A DNA stretch of 64,000 nt, from assembly GCA_047967505.1 (NCBI GenBank), contig CM106538.1, one strand, 5' to 3'. The translations under genes and the position numbers were made by a program. This document shows, one piece after another, positions 25,430-37,209 of the stretch; position 1 is the first letter of the stretch; every line of letters starts with the position of its first letter. The notes under the pieces are model-generated. The model saw only the letters and a program-made list of their open reading frames with translations. It ran no database searches and was not told where the DNA came from. This DNA comes from Dipteris shenzhenensis (taxonomy: Eukaryota > Polypodiophyta > Polypodiopsida > Gleicheniales).

Positions 25430-26180
25430 AAGTACATAATTCTTAACACATGCACCATGCGTAGTAAAAAAATGAGAAAATGCACATGTACCATAATAAA
25501 AATCTATGATCCTTATGAAACTTTGAGAATATATAGACCTTACTCATTCAAAGTTCTAAGCAAAATTTCATGACTAGTCACATACATATATGATATAAGC
25601 ATACCGATGAGCAAAATTTCTTAATAGGTGTACCATGCATGGTCAAAAATGAGAAACTAATCATACATCGCCATACAAAGAATGTCTAACCTTATGAAAA
25701 TTTGTGAATATATTGAGCTTATTCAAAAAATGGGATATACAAAGATGACCATTAGACACATATACCTATGGCATAAGTGTACTAATGCACAAAGTTTTGG
25801 CACTTATGCACCATGCATGGTCAAGATGACCAAGTATGAATGTCCCATCATAGAAACTATATTGGAAACTTTGCAAGTATATAGACCTTACTAAAACCAA
25901 AAATAATAATAACCATCGTACACATACACCAATGCACAATTTTTTGGCACTTAGCAACATGACTAGTTCAAAATAAGAGAAAGTGCATGCCCCACCACAA
26001 AGTATGTTCACAACATATGAAACTTTGTGAGGATATAGAACTTACTAACATAGTACAAAACATATACACATATACCCACCAATGCACAATTCTTTACAAA
26101 TGTGGGACAAATGTGCACCATCCATGGTAAAAAATGAGAACATGTGCATGTTCCACATACAATTGTAGTGTATACCTACA
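25430..26180 (+). repeat. Satellite-like array, about five diverged units of 150-180 bp
   Basis: A block containing (CACC)ATG(C/G)ATGGT...AATGAGAA recurs near 25453, 25631, 25809, 25957 and 26116. It is followed each time by variants of GAAACTTTG...GTATATAGACCTTACT. Spacings of about 178, 178, 148 and 159 bp are close to nucleosome length. Units are strongly diverged. Confidence 0.6.
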
Positions 26181-29100
26181 TTGATCTAAACATAGAACTA
26201 ACAAACGTAGATCTTATCCAAGAACTAACAAACATTGATACTTGGAACTAACTAAACATAGACCTAATGAGATACTATGGAGCAAATATCCAATGTAGAA
26301 ACTCTAGGAAAAACCATTGTACATGCCTCACATTAGTGTAAATCTTCACACAACTCCATATGAACACATAAAAGTAGAGGATTGCCCACCGCAAGAAGTC
26401 ATATGCATCTTTTTACACAATGTGTGTGACACCCTCATTCTCTTTGTTTTTGGGAGAAATTGAGGCCATTACATCGACTTTAGGACAAAACCTATGTATT
26501 CCACCCACATAGCTAAGAAGGTGACTCCGAAAGGGTGCGTTCTATGGGATCGAAGACAGAAGCATGCTCACAACAATTGAAGGCTGAGAGATTTCAGTTT
26601 TCATTAAGTTTGGTTCTTTTCCTAATGCCTACTATCATTGTAGGTAGTCAAGACATTTTGCTTTAAACTGCCATGTTAGAAACTTTGAAAATGCATGTAG
26701 GTCATGACAATGGTCGTCAATGGACTCATTCTAAACAATCCTTGTGTAGAAGCAGCATGCCTAGCAAACACTATGGCCCTAGAGTCATGATCAAGAGTTA
26801 CATCTTGAGGCCACCATTTATCAACCTTTTCATTACCTTGTTGATGATAACCATTAGATTGATTTGGACCTTGATTTGAACTTCCCTCAACTTCATTTTG
26901 AGCTGACTTCAGAGCCTCTTGCTGTGATTAGTTTTTCTCATTATGACTATTTAGTGAATCATCTACAAGACAATTCTTCCTCTTGCCTCCTTTTCAGCAT
27001 GCTGTGGACACTGTTTATCAAGTTCCAATTCCCATTTTCAAGAGGCCAAGGACGTTGTCGATCAAGTCTTATGTAGGCACCCCTTCCCTTTGTTTGCATA
27101 ACTTTAAGCTAACTCGAGCTCCTCCTGTTTTTGTCTCTGCACATCACTTCAAACCATTTTGGCATGAGTGACTTGGAAAACAATGTTGACAAAGTCAATG
27201 GGAATAGTTTCCTAGGGTAGTCAACTCATGACTCTCAAAATATAAGTGCTAGAGGCTTCAATTTGATAGAGGAGGAGGCCTCAAATTGAAAAAGCAATAG
27301 ATTTGATTTAGGCCAATTTTAAAACCCCTTTGAATTTGCAGGTATGCCAAGCATGAATTTACATTGATTTTTTGCAATCCACACATGATGCTATCTAATT
27401 TTGATGCAAAAAAAGGAAGAATAGAAATGCACCAAATTTAAAGACTTTAATCCATCAATTTTGGCTTCGAAATCTTGCAAATTTCTTCAATTTGGTGGTA
27501 GATTTCTATCTATAGAGAGATGCTTCGAAATGATGTTGGAGCAAATCAAAAAGAAAATGTCATAAGAGTAAGCTGCTTTCAGATAGTAATAATATTGGTT
27601 GATGTTTTTTTATATAGCAATCACATATTATGGGTGAGAAACGTGTTGGCTACTACAAATACTCTTCTTAGATGCATAGTGACACTCACTAAGATAGCCT
27701 TTAAGTTATTATTCTATCTCTGCTATGTATTTTTATGAGGGGACTCTACTTCTCTTCTATCAACTCACTGCTACAGCAACTATTAATACTATAGCAACAC
27801 ATTTTGCAGAAGAAAAACCTTGTAAAGGTCTCTAGCATCTCCATTGTTTGACATAACAGCACCCACACTGCTATTGCTTCACCTCCTAGTCTTTGACATG
27901 ATGTCACCCACATTGTTGTTGCTTCACTTCTAGTTGTCTACTCTAAGCAATGCACCATTAACTACCTATTTTCTACAACCACTCAAGATTGGTGAATCCA
28001 GGGAAGCGATTGATGGATGTTACCATTTTACCCCCCCCTTTAAAAACAAGGCCAATCTATCACTAGCTATTTGTGATTTGTTCCTTCCCAATGGAAATGA
28101 GAGGTAGAATAACAATTGAATATGCTATGTCCAAATTGAGTGGTGAGACACACCTCCGCTCCCACAATTTCAAAGCTGTAAAAATAGAGCAACCCAATAA
28201 GAAAGTCAGATTAGGACTTTCACTCACAGAATTTCAAGGCAGAAAGAGTAGCATTGACGTTCATATCCAAAAATTCCCATGTCTTTAAGAGCACCAATAT
28301 CGCCTTCAGCCTACGACAAATGCAAATCATTGGGCAAAATTTGTGGTATATATCATCGTTCAGCTCTCTACAAGTCGTCGAAATCAACTAACATAGAAGA
28401 AGTTCGAGTGCCTATATAGGGATTTTGAAAGTTTAAGTCTCTTTGATCGACCTGGATTTATGATTGACAAAGTTCTTCCCAAGATGCTAGCAATACTATT
28501 GAAAAGAATGCAAGATACGTTATTCAAAAAAGTGTGGTGCTATTATCAAATGAAAGCTTCCAAGGATGCCCACACAACAAGAGAAGCTTCCACCACATGC
28601 TAGCACTGCTATTGCAAAGAATGTTTTTTAAAAGAGGTGATGTTATTTTGTCAAATGCAAGTGGCTATGACATATCAAAGGTCATGTGGATGTGGATGAA
28701 GTTGCCAGTGGAGAAGACTTAGAAGAGTGCAAACACATTAATATTGATGGTGATTAGGATCACAACAACAGATTGTTACTTTGCTTTTCTTTATTACATG
28801 AATTCACCCAAAAGATATTTGCACTCGTTCGGCTTGTCAAGTATCACTACTAAAAGTCTAGTGTAGGTGAAAGAATACAATGAACAAAGAAAAGAGGACA
28901 TAAGGCAGCGTGCTATGGCAGATGCAAAGATTGAGTGGTGAGGGGAGAGGAAGAGAGGAGGGTTTGTTTTTGTCAAGCATTTCTATGTTGATATAGAGCA
29001 CACAAGCTCGAAATGTTTAATGTTCGCCTACAATTATGTATGAATTGAATGAGAATCAGAGTGAAAGAGATTTGTACATTCAATTTTGCCTAAAACTTTG

Positions 29101-29208
29101 ATCAAAAGGAGAGAGGTACACATGATTTAGCCCAAGCAAAAAGAGAGATGTTACCTTTGACTTTTTACTGCAATTATGAATTATGAATTAGAAAGGGAGA
29201 CAGAAAGA
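26181..29208. other. Intergenic stretch without recognisable genes
   Basis: No frame here matches a family I know. The open frames (60-72 codons) lack motifs. Confidence 0.55.
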
Positions 29209-29343
29209 AAGAGAGAGAGCAGGGGATGGGGGGGCATAGCCAAGAGTGAGTGAGTGAGTGTGTGTGTGGGGGGGGGGGGGGGGGGGGGGGGACTCACCCC
29301 AAAAAAAAAAGTGGGGGGGTGTGGCGGGTGGGCGCACGCGCGC

Positions 29344-29385
<42 letters not shown>
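29209..29385 (+). repeat. Compound microsatellite with a 24-base G run
   Basis: GA-rich sequence is followed by GAGT/GT repeats, an uninterrupted G run (29268-29291), a short A run, CGCG, (GT)n from about 29343 and (GA)n to about 29383. Such long homopolymers are prone to assembly error. Confidence 0.9.
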
Positions 29386-29789
29386 GACACAATGTGCAAT
29401 CTAAAGTTCAACAAGCTAAGTCAGTAACCTCCGGAACATGAACAAGGATCTAAGCCTCAAGATTCAAAGGTTCAAATTTCAAAAACCTATGTGCTATGCA
29501 AGTACTATGAATGCATATTACTATGTACTAAATGCAAATTCATATGTGTTGAATGCGACATTCTGTAAACTCAAGGTCGGGCACATTCCTTGCTCGTATG
29601 AATTTGAGAGAGGCAACATACCCACTATCCCCACACACGAATGTCTGGTTATTTGTGTGTTACATGCAAAATGTGAACACAACAATTACTTTCATTTTCA
29701 ATATTGAATTTCAAGCTCATTTTCGCAAAGTGAGTGTAATCTAGTTTCCTTTGAAAGCTAGTTGGCTTCCCAAATCTAGTTGTTGTCAG

Positions 29790-31300
29790 GTTGGGTCTCT
29801 CCCTCATTCAATAAACTGAGGAGTAATCAAGCTCACTCCCAAGTTTCCTAAAAGATTACCTCCAGTTGACTGACCTCCATTAATTATGTTGAATGGAGCA
29901 TATAAGATATTGGCAAAGGCTATGGCACTCCACATTAGGTATGTGTTGGCCCAAATTATCCATCTCAAGCAATATGGCTTCATTTTCGGGTGGAACATAC
30001 ATGATGTTGTCCTTAACTTATGTTGTCCATTGACTTTGCCATGGCCGAAAATCAGAAGGTTCATTTGGACTTAACCTTAATCTAGAGAAAGCATATGACC
30101 ATGTTAACTGGCATTTCATCATTGCAGCAATGCACAGGTCAGGATTTAGTGATTAATTTTGTTGCATGCTTCGGGTTATATTTACCAATGGATCAACATT
30201 AATTTTTATCAATCGATATTGTTATGGATCAGTTTTGCTCAAGTGTTCAGTACAACAAGGATGTCATGTTGCTCCTTCATTATTTGCCATTGTTACTGAG
30301 CCCTTACTGCGTTAGCTGGATTCTCACACTACCTAGGATTTGCTATTGCAAGGTTTGCCACTACCTAACGATTCCTTTTTTACCTCGAATTCTTTTCTAA
30401 TAACCATACTAATATTTTAGTGGCAGATCAAAGTAACCTAGGCAATCTTATGGATATCTACTCGCCAAAGGGTTTTGTGTTTCAATACAACAAATTGTCC
30501 GATGGGTGTCGGAGTTTCATTGAAACAGTGGTTGGATTGGGTGATTCCTAAGAGCCAAGCCTAATATAATAAGTGGACATGGCCGATCGACTCTTTTGAA
30601 AAACTTTTAGGAGCCTCTCTTCGTGTATGTTTCAATAATTCTACCATTCTCATAACTAGGGCTTTCACTATTGAAAGACTCTCAAGGGAATTTTTGTGGC
30701 AACAACAAGGGCATTCAATTACATGCGATTATGTGACTCCCCCTAAAGATGCGCGTGGTCCACGGATAGACACACTCAAAAACGAATGCAAGCGATTGTT
30801 CACCAAATGGATATTTTAGCTTCATTCATCTTAGCACTAGACGATTTTCTCTCATCACTTGATCTAGCAAATAAAAGTTCTGAGGATTTCAAATGGCAGC
30901 ACAAAGTGGCAGAAGTTAATCCTATCAAGATTTCCAATCAAAATCCCTTAATGTGAGATATTGTACAAATTGGTTGGTGTTTAGCAACATAGACTACAAG
31001 GTTCGACTTGCAAAGTACCTAGAGTTTAAATGGTTACGACTCATTCAAATTTAATATTTGGATCAATAGCTCTCCTTTTTGTAATAATGTATTGATTCAG
31101 ATAGTTCGAGAATTGCTCGTAATTTCAATAGTAGAGGTCTTTCTCAATGGCTTGATCCATGGAATGCAACTTCTGATGAATGGTTTAGCATTGATGCCCT
31201 TACGCAAATTCCATTTGTCCAAGCACAAGAGTCTTAGCCTACTAGTGAAACACTCATATGGGCTTGGGCCCTTTTGGGATGAGTGAACTCCAACCACAAA
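29790..31300 (+). mobile_element. LINE (non-LTR) reverse transcriptase remnant
   Basis: Plus-strand frames read L-N-G-A-Y-K-I-L-A-K-A-M-A-L and Q-Y-G-F-I (29886-30000). L-E-K-A-Y-D-H-V-N-W follows near 30080, then V-Q-Q-G-C-H-V-A-P-S-L-F-A near 30250, and F-L-W-Q-Q-Q-G with a P-P-K-D-A-R-G-P segment near 30700. These are the successive conserved blocks of plant LINE reverse transcriptases: P-I-S-L-L-N, D-x-x-K-A-Y-D, R-Q-G-C-P-L-S-P and F-L-W-x-G. The Y-A-D-D catalytic block is not recognisable. Frameshifts and stops abound, and no endonuclease domain or poly-A tail was identified. The right end is approximate. Confidence 0.8.
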
Positions 31301-34300
31301 CCTCTCCATAGCCTCACTCAAAGACATTCACAATTCTCATTCGATTAAGATTCCATTCTTTAGCACGTGTGTCGGGAAGCGATGGGCACCGTATGATGAT
31401 TGCTTCGTGTGGGCAAAGAGAATTCACATGACCACCACTACTTGTCACCTTAACTTTCTACTGTGGTGTGTTAATCTGCAAACTTTCCACAAAAGATCGC
31501 ATCACCAAGTGTAAGCCTAAGGCTTTTTTCACAACCTTCAAGGCTTTGAAAGCTGCATACATGGTCTAGCTACAATTTCAAAATTTCGTGTCCATTAATT
31601 TATTACAAACTTCATTGTAGTTGAACATGTGAAATTGTAAACATAAGGGTATTTTAAATGTGTACTTGCTTGCACATGTTTCAATTTCATAGTTTTTTAC
31701 AAGGCTACTCTCATAAAATTATTGCATCATCAATCACTATCTTAGATGGCATGCATGGAGAACTAGAGATAAGAGGCACAAGGGAGATGCCCTATCATTT
31801 TGTAAAAACTTATGATCCAAATACAAGGTGGAAGTTTCATCACATAAAAGATTTCATTTTGCCAACATTAACTCCAATGAAGATACAACCTCGCATAGGA
31901 AGAAAGTAAAAGCAAAACCTTAAAGTTTTGAACAAGGGGCAAATAATGGTATGATACTCTTTGAGCCCTAAGGCTAGATAAGCAAAGAACGCCACTAAGT
32001 CACCCACAAGAGACCAATAGTGGGATAAGGAATTTTGATACAAATTTTTTGTTCTTTTAAAATGCAAGATGGAAAGGTATACAAATAACATCTTTATAAC
32101 ACACCTAAGTGATGCAAGCATCTAAGATGTGGACTACACTTATATCCACCTATTAGGGCAAGACGTTAATCGCACATCCCAATCTCAAGACATAGTTAAC
32201 ATATTTGGATGGCATAGCCCTAAAGAATCCCTTGAAAGCATTAATGGCAAATTGGAATCCAAGGGAAGGGAACTGTGTGTAAGGAATAACATACATAGAG
32301 CTAGAACATGACCTTGTTCAAGACACATCTTCAAGCAATTTAACAAACAATACAATCATGTATAATGGCCAATTTCACTTAAAGCCTTATCATTGTCTTC
32401 ATTGCTAACAATGTGATTCTTCACTAGGATAAATTACCTTTTCTCCATCAACCTTATCCTCTCATCTACCCTATTTTTCAGTCAACATAAAATATGGGCT
32501 AAGCTTGAATCCAAAGGAGTTTCAACTTCCATCATAGTTCAAGGGCTTTGCCTACAAGGACATTTGGAATATACAAGTCAAAAAACCTCACATAGCTTTG
32601 ATCAATGAGAGAAACTAGTGGTTTTATTGAAGTGGCCCACAAGTGACTTTGGGAGTCAAGAAACAAACTCCAACATCTCCCACCAAGAAAAAAAAACGGT
32701 GACTATAATCAAGCACTATAGTTTTAATTTTTATAGATATTATTATTCTTAGATGTAGATTCTAAAGACCTGATTGTGTGTGCTTGCATGCGTGCAATTG
32801 TGTTTACCTATATGGGACTAGCCAAGACAAAGGGGGGATGATTCAAAGCAAATTTTTCAACTTCAATTCCGCCATGAACCTTCAATTTATCAACTTCAAA
32901 GTTAAAGTTGTTCAAAGAATATTTTTTAAGTCAATACCATGGTGAACCTTCAATTTGTCACAACGATTAATTATTGATCAATATAATCCACTACATTATA
33001 ATCAATGACATTCTCAATCATGATATAAAGATATATGAAAAAAGGAAGTACTCAACTTCACCCACTTAGTGGGTGCACATGTGAGTGTGGTAGTGAATGA
33101 ATATGGTTGGCTTAAAAGATAATTCAAAGAAAACAAATGTGGCCATTTCTGCACAATGAAATTCCATAAAAAAGACAAAGCATTTATGTGAAAACACACA
33201 TCACTCAAAAGAAAATTCGACTTCACAACACGACCAACAAGAACAAGTGAGATGGCGCCTATACAAAAGACCCAACAAGGACTTGGTGTCAATATTGCCA
33301 TAATCAAATGACAAAAGGCTCAAATTCGTTAGTATAATGATAGGAAACATACACCTCATGTTAACGCAAGGCATCAACTTCTCAAAGTCTACCTACTACA
33401 TTGAGCTATGAGGAAACTCCAAAGCTAAGTAGAGAAAGCATTTTCAGTAATTTATGTAGCTTTTACAAAATTCAACAAGCATCAACAAAAACCACTTCTC
33501 CCATTAGACACTACACTATCCACAAACAAATCTCCTAAAGAAGCCTGAGAAATATAGCTTCAGTTTAGAATGTCATCATCCATCTTCAATACGAGACTCT
33601 CAGGGGATAACAAATAGGGGAGTCTAGGACAACAAATAGGGCTTACAAAATTGCCTATATACAAAGTCCTTTACAAACCTTTATACCTTATCGTTGACTT
33701 TTGAAATTTACCAATGTCTTATTGTGTCACAATAACAACATTTCTTATTAAATACTTACATGGAGACCTCATGAGAAACCCTTCACATATGAGCCAAACT
33801 AACTACACTAGGAAAGCTCAAAAAATTATCCACAAACTCTTCCAAATACCAAGGGATTTAATACAACTTTCCTCGCTCAAAATAGTCAAGCTATTTTGTT
33901 AAATCCACCTATTTGGCTGTGGCCCAATTAATCTACGCTTGCGCATAGGTTAAAACTCTTCCATATGTGCATAGGTTTTTTGTGTGTTCTAAAACTGACC
34001 AGACACCTTACATTATAAAAAGAGCGCCCATGGAGCTTTTGGCTAGAAACCTCACAGATTGAAAATAAACCTCACAGATGGCAAATAAACCTCTTCTCAG
34101 ATAGCAGCAGAGAGAATCCTGTAGTCCCAATGACATCCTAAGATACAGGTCAGACTATTTTGAAGGCAGCTCTTTTCTGTAACATTCAGATAGTAACGGA
34201 GGATATACACTAACAATCAAATTTTGATTTCGCTGGTCCTGGAGCATTGAGGATTTTAAGCATAACAAGCACATCTACTCGCACAAATGTTCTTGAATCA

Positions 34301-34727
34301 ATGATCTGAATCAAAATAAAAATTGAAGTAGCATAGGAGAAATGAAGAGCTACTGAGCTTCAGAACATAAACCACGTAGATTGGTGGCACACAGAGTCAG
34401 AGATATACTCACACAGCCGGTATGACTGTGTGAGTTTAACTACCGCGAGCAGATAGATGAAGGCTACTAAACCTGAACAAATCAAAAGCAAAGCAACACT
34501 GTCAAAATGCCAGCCCTACCTTGCAGAAACGAAAGAACATTTGAGCTTCCACATATGACTGCAGGAAAGCTTTAAAGGAGAAACTTAGAGAGCACCATTC
34601 CTATGTAAACTTACAAAGGCTTTCCTGCTGGCAAGAAGAATCATAATGCTAGCTGTTGGGGCTAGCTCTCACTATCTGGTAAGATTATAAATAACCATTA
34701 CTACATTTGCAAGGTCTGCATCCAACT
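31301..34727. other. Stretch downstream of the host gene; 3' UTR expected in its right-hand part
   Basis: No recognisable coding sequence. The gene's 3' UTR must lie left of 34728 on the minus strand, but I found no canonical AATAAA in that sense close by, so its end is not placed. A plus-sense TATAAAAAG at 34015 has no gene behind it. Confidence 0.5.
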
Positions 34728-34904
34728 CTAGCTCACCTGCTGGGTATAGTTGCCATATCCAGGATAGTTGCTATAGGCATATGCGGTAGCCTCTTGTGAT
34801 GGAGCAGCATAACCATAGCCCTCATAGCCTTGACCATAGCCGTAATAACCCATGTTCCATTGATTTGGATCAGGCTGAGGCTGCCCCCAGCCAGAAGGCT
34901 GGAT
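34728..34904 (-). CDS. RBP45: RBP45/47 exon 6 (residues 368-425, stop)
   Basis: The acceptor is TTTTGGCAG. It encodes the Gly/Tyr/Gln-rich tail ending Q-Q-V-S and TAG at 34730-34728. The stop sits inside CAG|GTGAGC, which also resembles a splice donor, so an alternative last exon downstream is possible. Confidence 0.9.
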   Translation of the reverse strand: MQPSGWGQPQPDPNQWNMGYYGYGQGYEGYGYAAPSQEATAYAYSNYPGYGNYTQQVS

Positions 34905-35904
34905 CTGCCAAAACATAAAAACAAACGTGTCAATATGATCCAAGCGCTTCAAGCAGACTAAAGGGTTCAATTGATTACAACCAAAAATATATGTAAAAAT
35001 ATGATTTCTCATGTCCCACCTGCTTGTTGACAGGACTTCTGCCCCAAGAAAGACGAACAGATTGCTGGCCAATGACAGTCCCGTGAAGTTTTTGAATGGC
35101 CTCCTCAGCACAAGACCTGCACAATCAGTACATCAATCAAGAAAAGAAAGAGCATGGATATTTAAAGCCCTTTGTATACCAACGAAACCCCAACCAATTT
35201 CTCACATGCCATCGTCCTACTTTCAGGAGGGTCATGGTTTTGGGCTCTCGGCTGATACACTTCATGACCAGGTTTGCACCGGTCTCTATCTGATTGAGAT
35301 GTGGCAACATTGAGAGACCCTATTGAGACAGACCAGACAGCAAGAGGTGACTGTGCCACAGGCAATAGAGAAATCGAGCACACCGACATCGCAGTATTTG
35401 AGTCAGAACCAGGACATAATGGAGCAGAGGAGGAGGAGCTAGCTGTTACAAGGGCAGAGAGAATCAGTGGTAAGAGACCATGTGGAGCTGTGGAGCCAGA
35501 CATAGACGATGCACGATGCAGAGATTGACAAGAGCACGCATGATGTGGGTCCAGAGGACTGCCAAAACCGAGGTGTCACTCTCGATATGGCTCACCGAAT
35601 ACAGGGACCACATCCCTCGCTGCAACAAGAGACAACTTGACAAAGGGATACACAATATGTTCACATCCCACAAGAGAGCTGTCATGTACCAAGATCAGAG
35701 ATGACACATGATCACATCTCTTGTCACTTCAGGATTTCTGAATTTGTGTGTTTTGAATGACTTTGTGTGTTTTTGAGTTTCTTAGGATAGAACTCAAGAA
35801 GTCCTAACGATCCCTTTGCCTCAACACATTGTGGCTTATAAGAGTTACGTTTTATGATTGTGCATTGCCTCATAGGCCCAAGAGGCCTCCCAAAGACGTT
35901 AATA

Positions 35905-35956
<52 letters not shown>

Positions 35957-37159
35957 GCAATTTGCATTGATGAGGTGGAGGAATTGGTTACAAAGTATAC
36001 AGCCTAAGAGGGGTAAATGGGACGTCAAATTGGTGCAAAAGTCATTCTCTTACTATTGTATGACATTGTCCTAACACAGTAAAAACACAAGAAGACGCTC
36101 GTCTTGATACATGTACTGGATATCTTCTGCAAAAATAGTGGGCTGCAAGAAAACACAAACAAAACAAAGATTATGCTGGCGAAAAACTCTCAATCGTATC
36201 ACTTATCATGGGAGGGACCGCGAAGTTGTGGAATCCGTCAAGTATCTTGGAACATACGTCCCTTCTGACCATCAATGGCATAGATGTGTCAAAACAAGGA
36301 TTCAAGCTGGGTGGAAAAGCTACTATTGAAACTTTGCACCGAACTCAAACTCAGTTCCACTAGTCAAATCACAGCTCCCTGGTTGATTCACTCTTGGAAA
36401 AACACCATCACAAATATATACCTAGATGAGCCCAAGAACATGCCCAAACTAGTCCTCTAAAAACACAACATAGTGCAGTTTCAATTCATGAGAGTCACTC
36501 ATAAGATTGAAAACCATAAACTCCATCACGCATAGCAGGGACTAGCCACTATTCCCCACTGACATCATCAGTGCCCAACATTGGGTGTAGACCATAGTAT
36601 AAACATATGCTCTCACACACACAAATCCACACACCCACACATACTTGGGCATCCATTTATACAAATTCTTCATATTGAGTTTCTGTCGGCACTCCGGAGG
36701 TGAAGGGCAAACTCAGCCATGACAAAGGCTAGCACTGAAGGAGAAGGCTAATCAAAAGGTAGTCCAAAATCTCTTCATTCAAGCTACACCTGCTTGTGAA
36801 GACTAAACGGTTTCATTTTAGTCTCTCCCACACGAGCATCCAAATCTAGCTGATAGGGCAACGCACCACTTAAGATAGAAAGAATTATCACAAAACCTGC
36901 AGGCTGCAACATGGACGAAAACTTCACAAGGTGAAATTTGCATGTCCGCTAATACGGCAGAAGCATATACCTAGATGAGTCCACGAACATGCCCAAACTC
37001 GTCGCAAGTAACTGGAAATCAAAATCGCAACTCCAAGACTCAATTCGCAGAGTACGAGTCACATTGTAAAGATGCTTCGTTTGGTGGCTGGAATACTTGG
37101 ATAGAAAAGAGAAAACTCGATGATAGGCTGGAAAATAATTCGCTAAAGAGAAACAGAGT

Positions 37160-37209
<50 letters not shown>

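Noticed and set aside
25430-26180. CRISPR-like array
   Set aside because: Units are long, strongly diverged and of uneven spacing in a plant context. It reads as degenerate satellite.
34015-34030. TATAAAAAG on the plus strand as a promoter
   Set aside because: No gene follows in that sense, and such strings are frequent in AT-rich DNA. It may be part of an undetected element.
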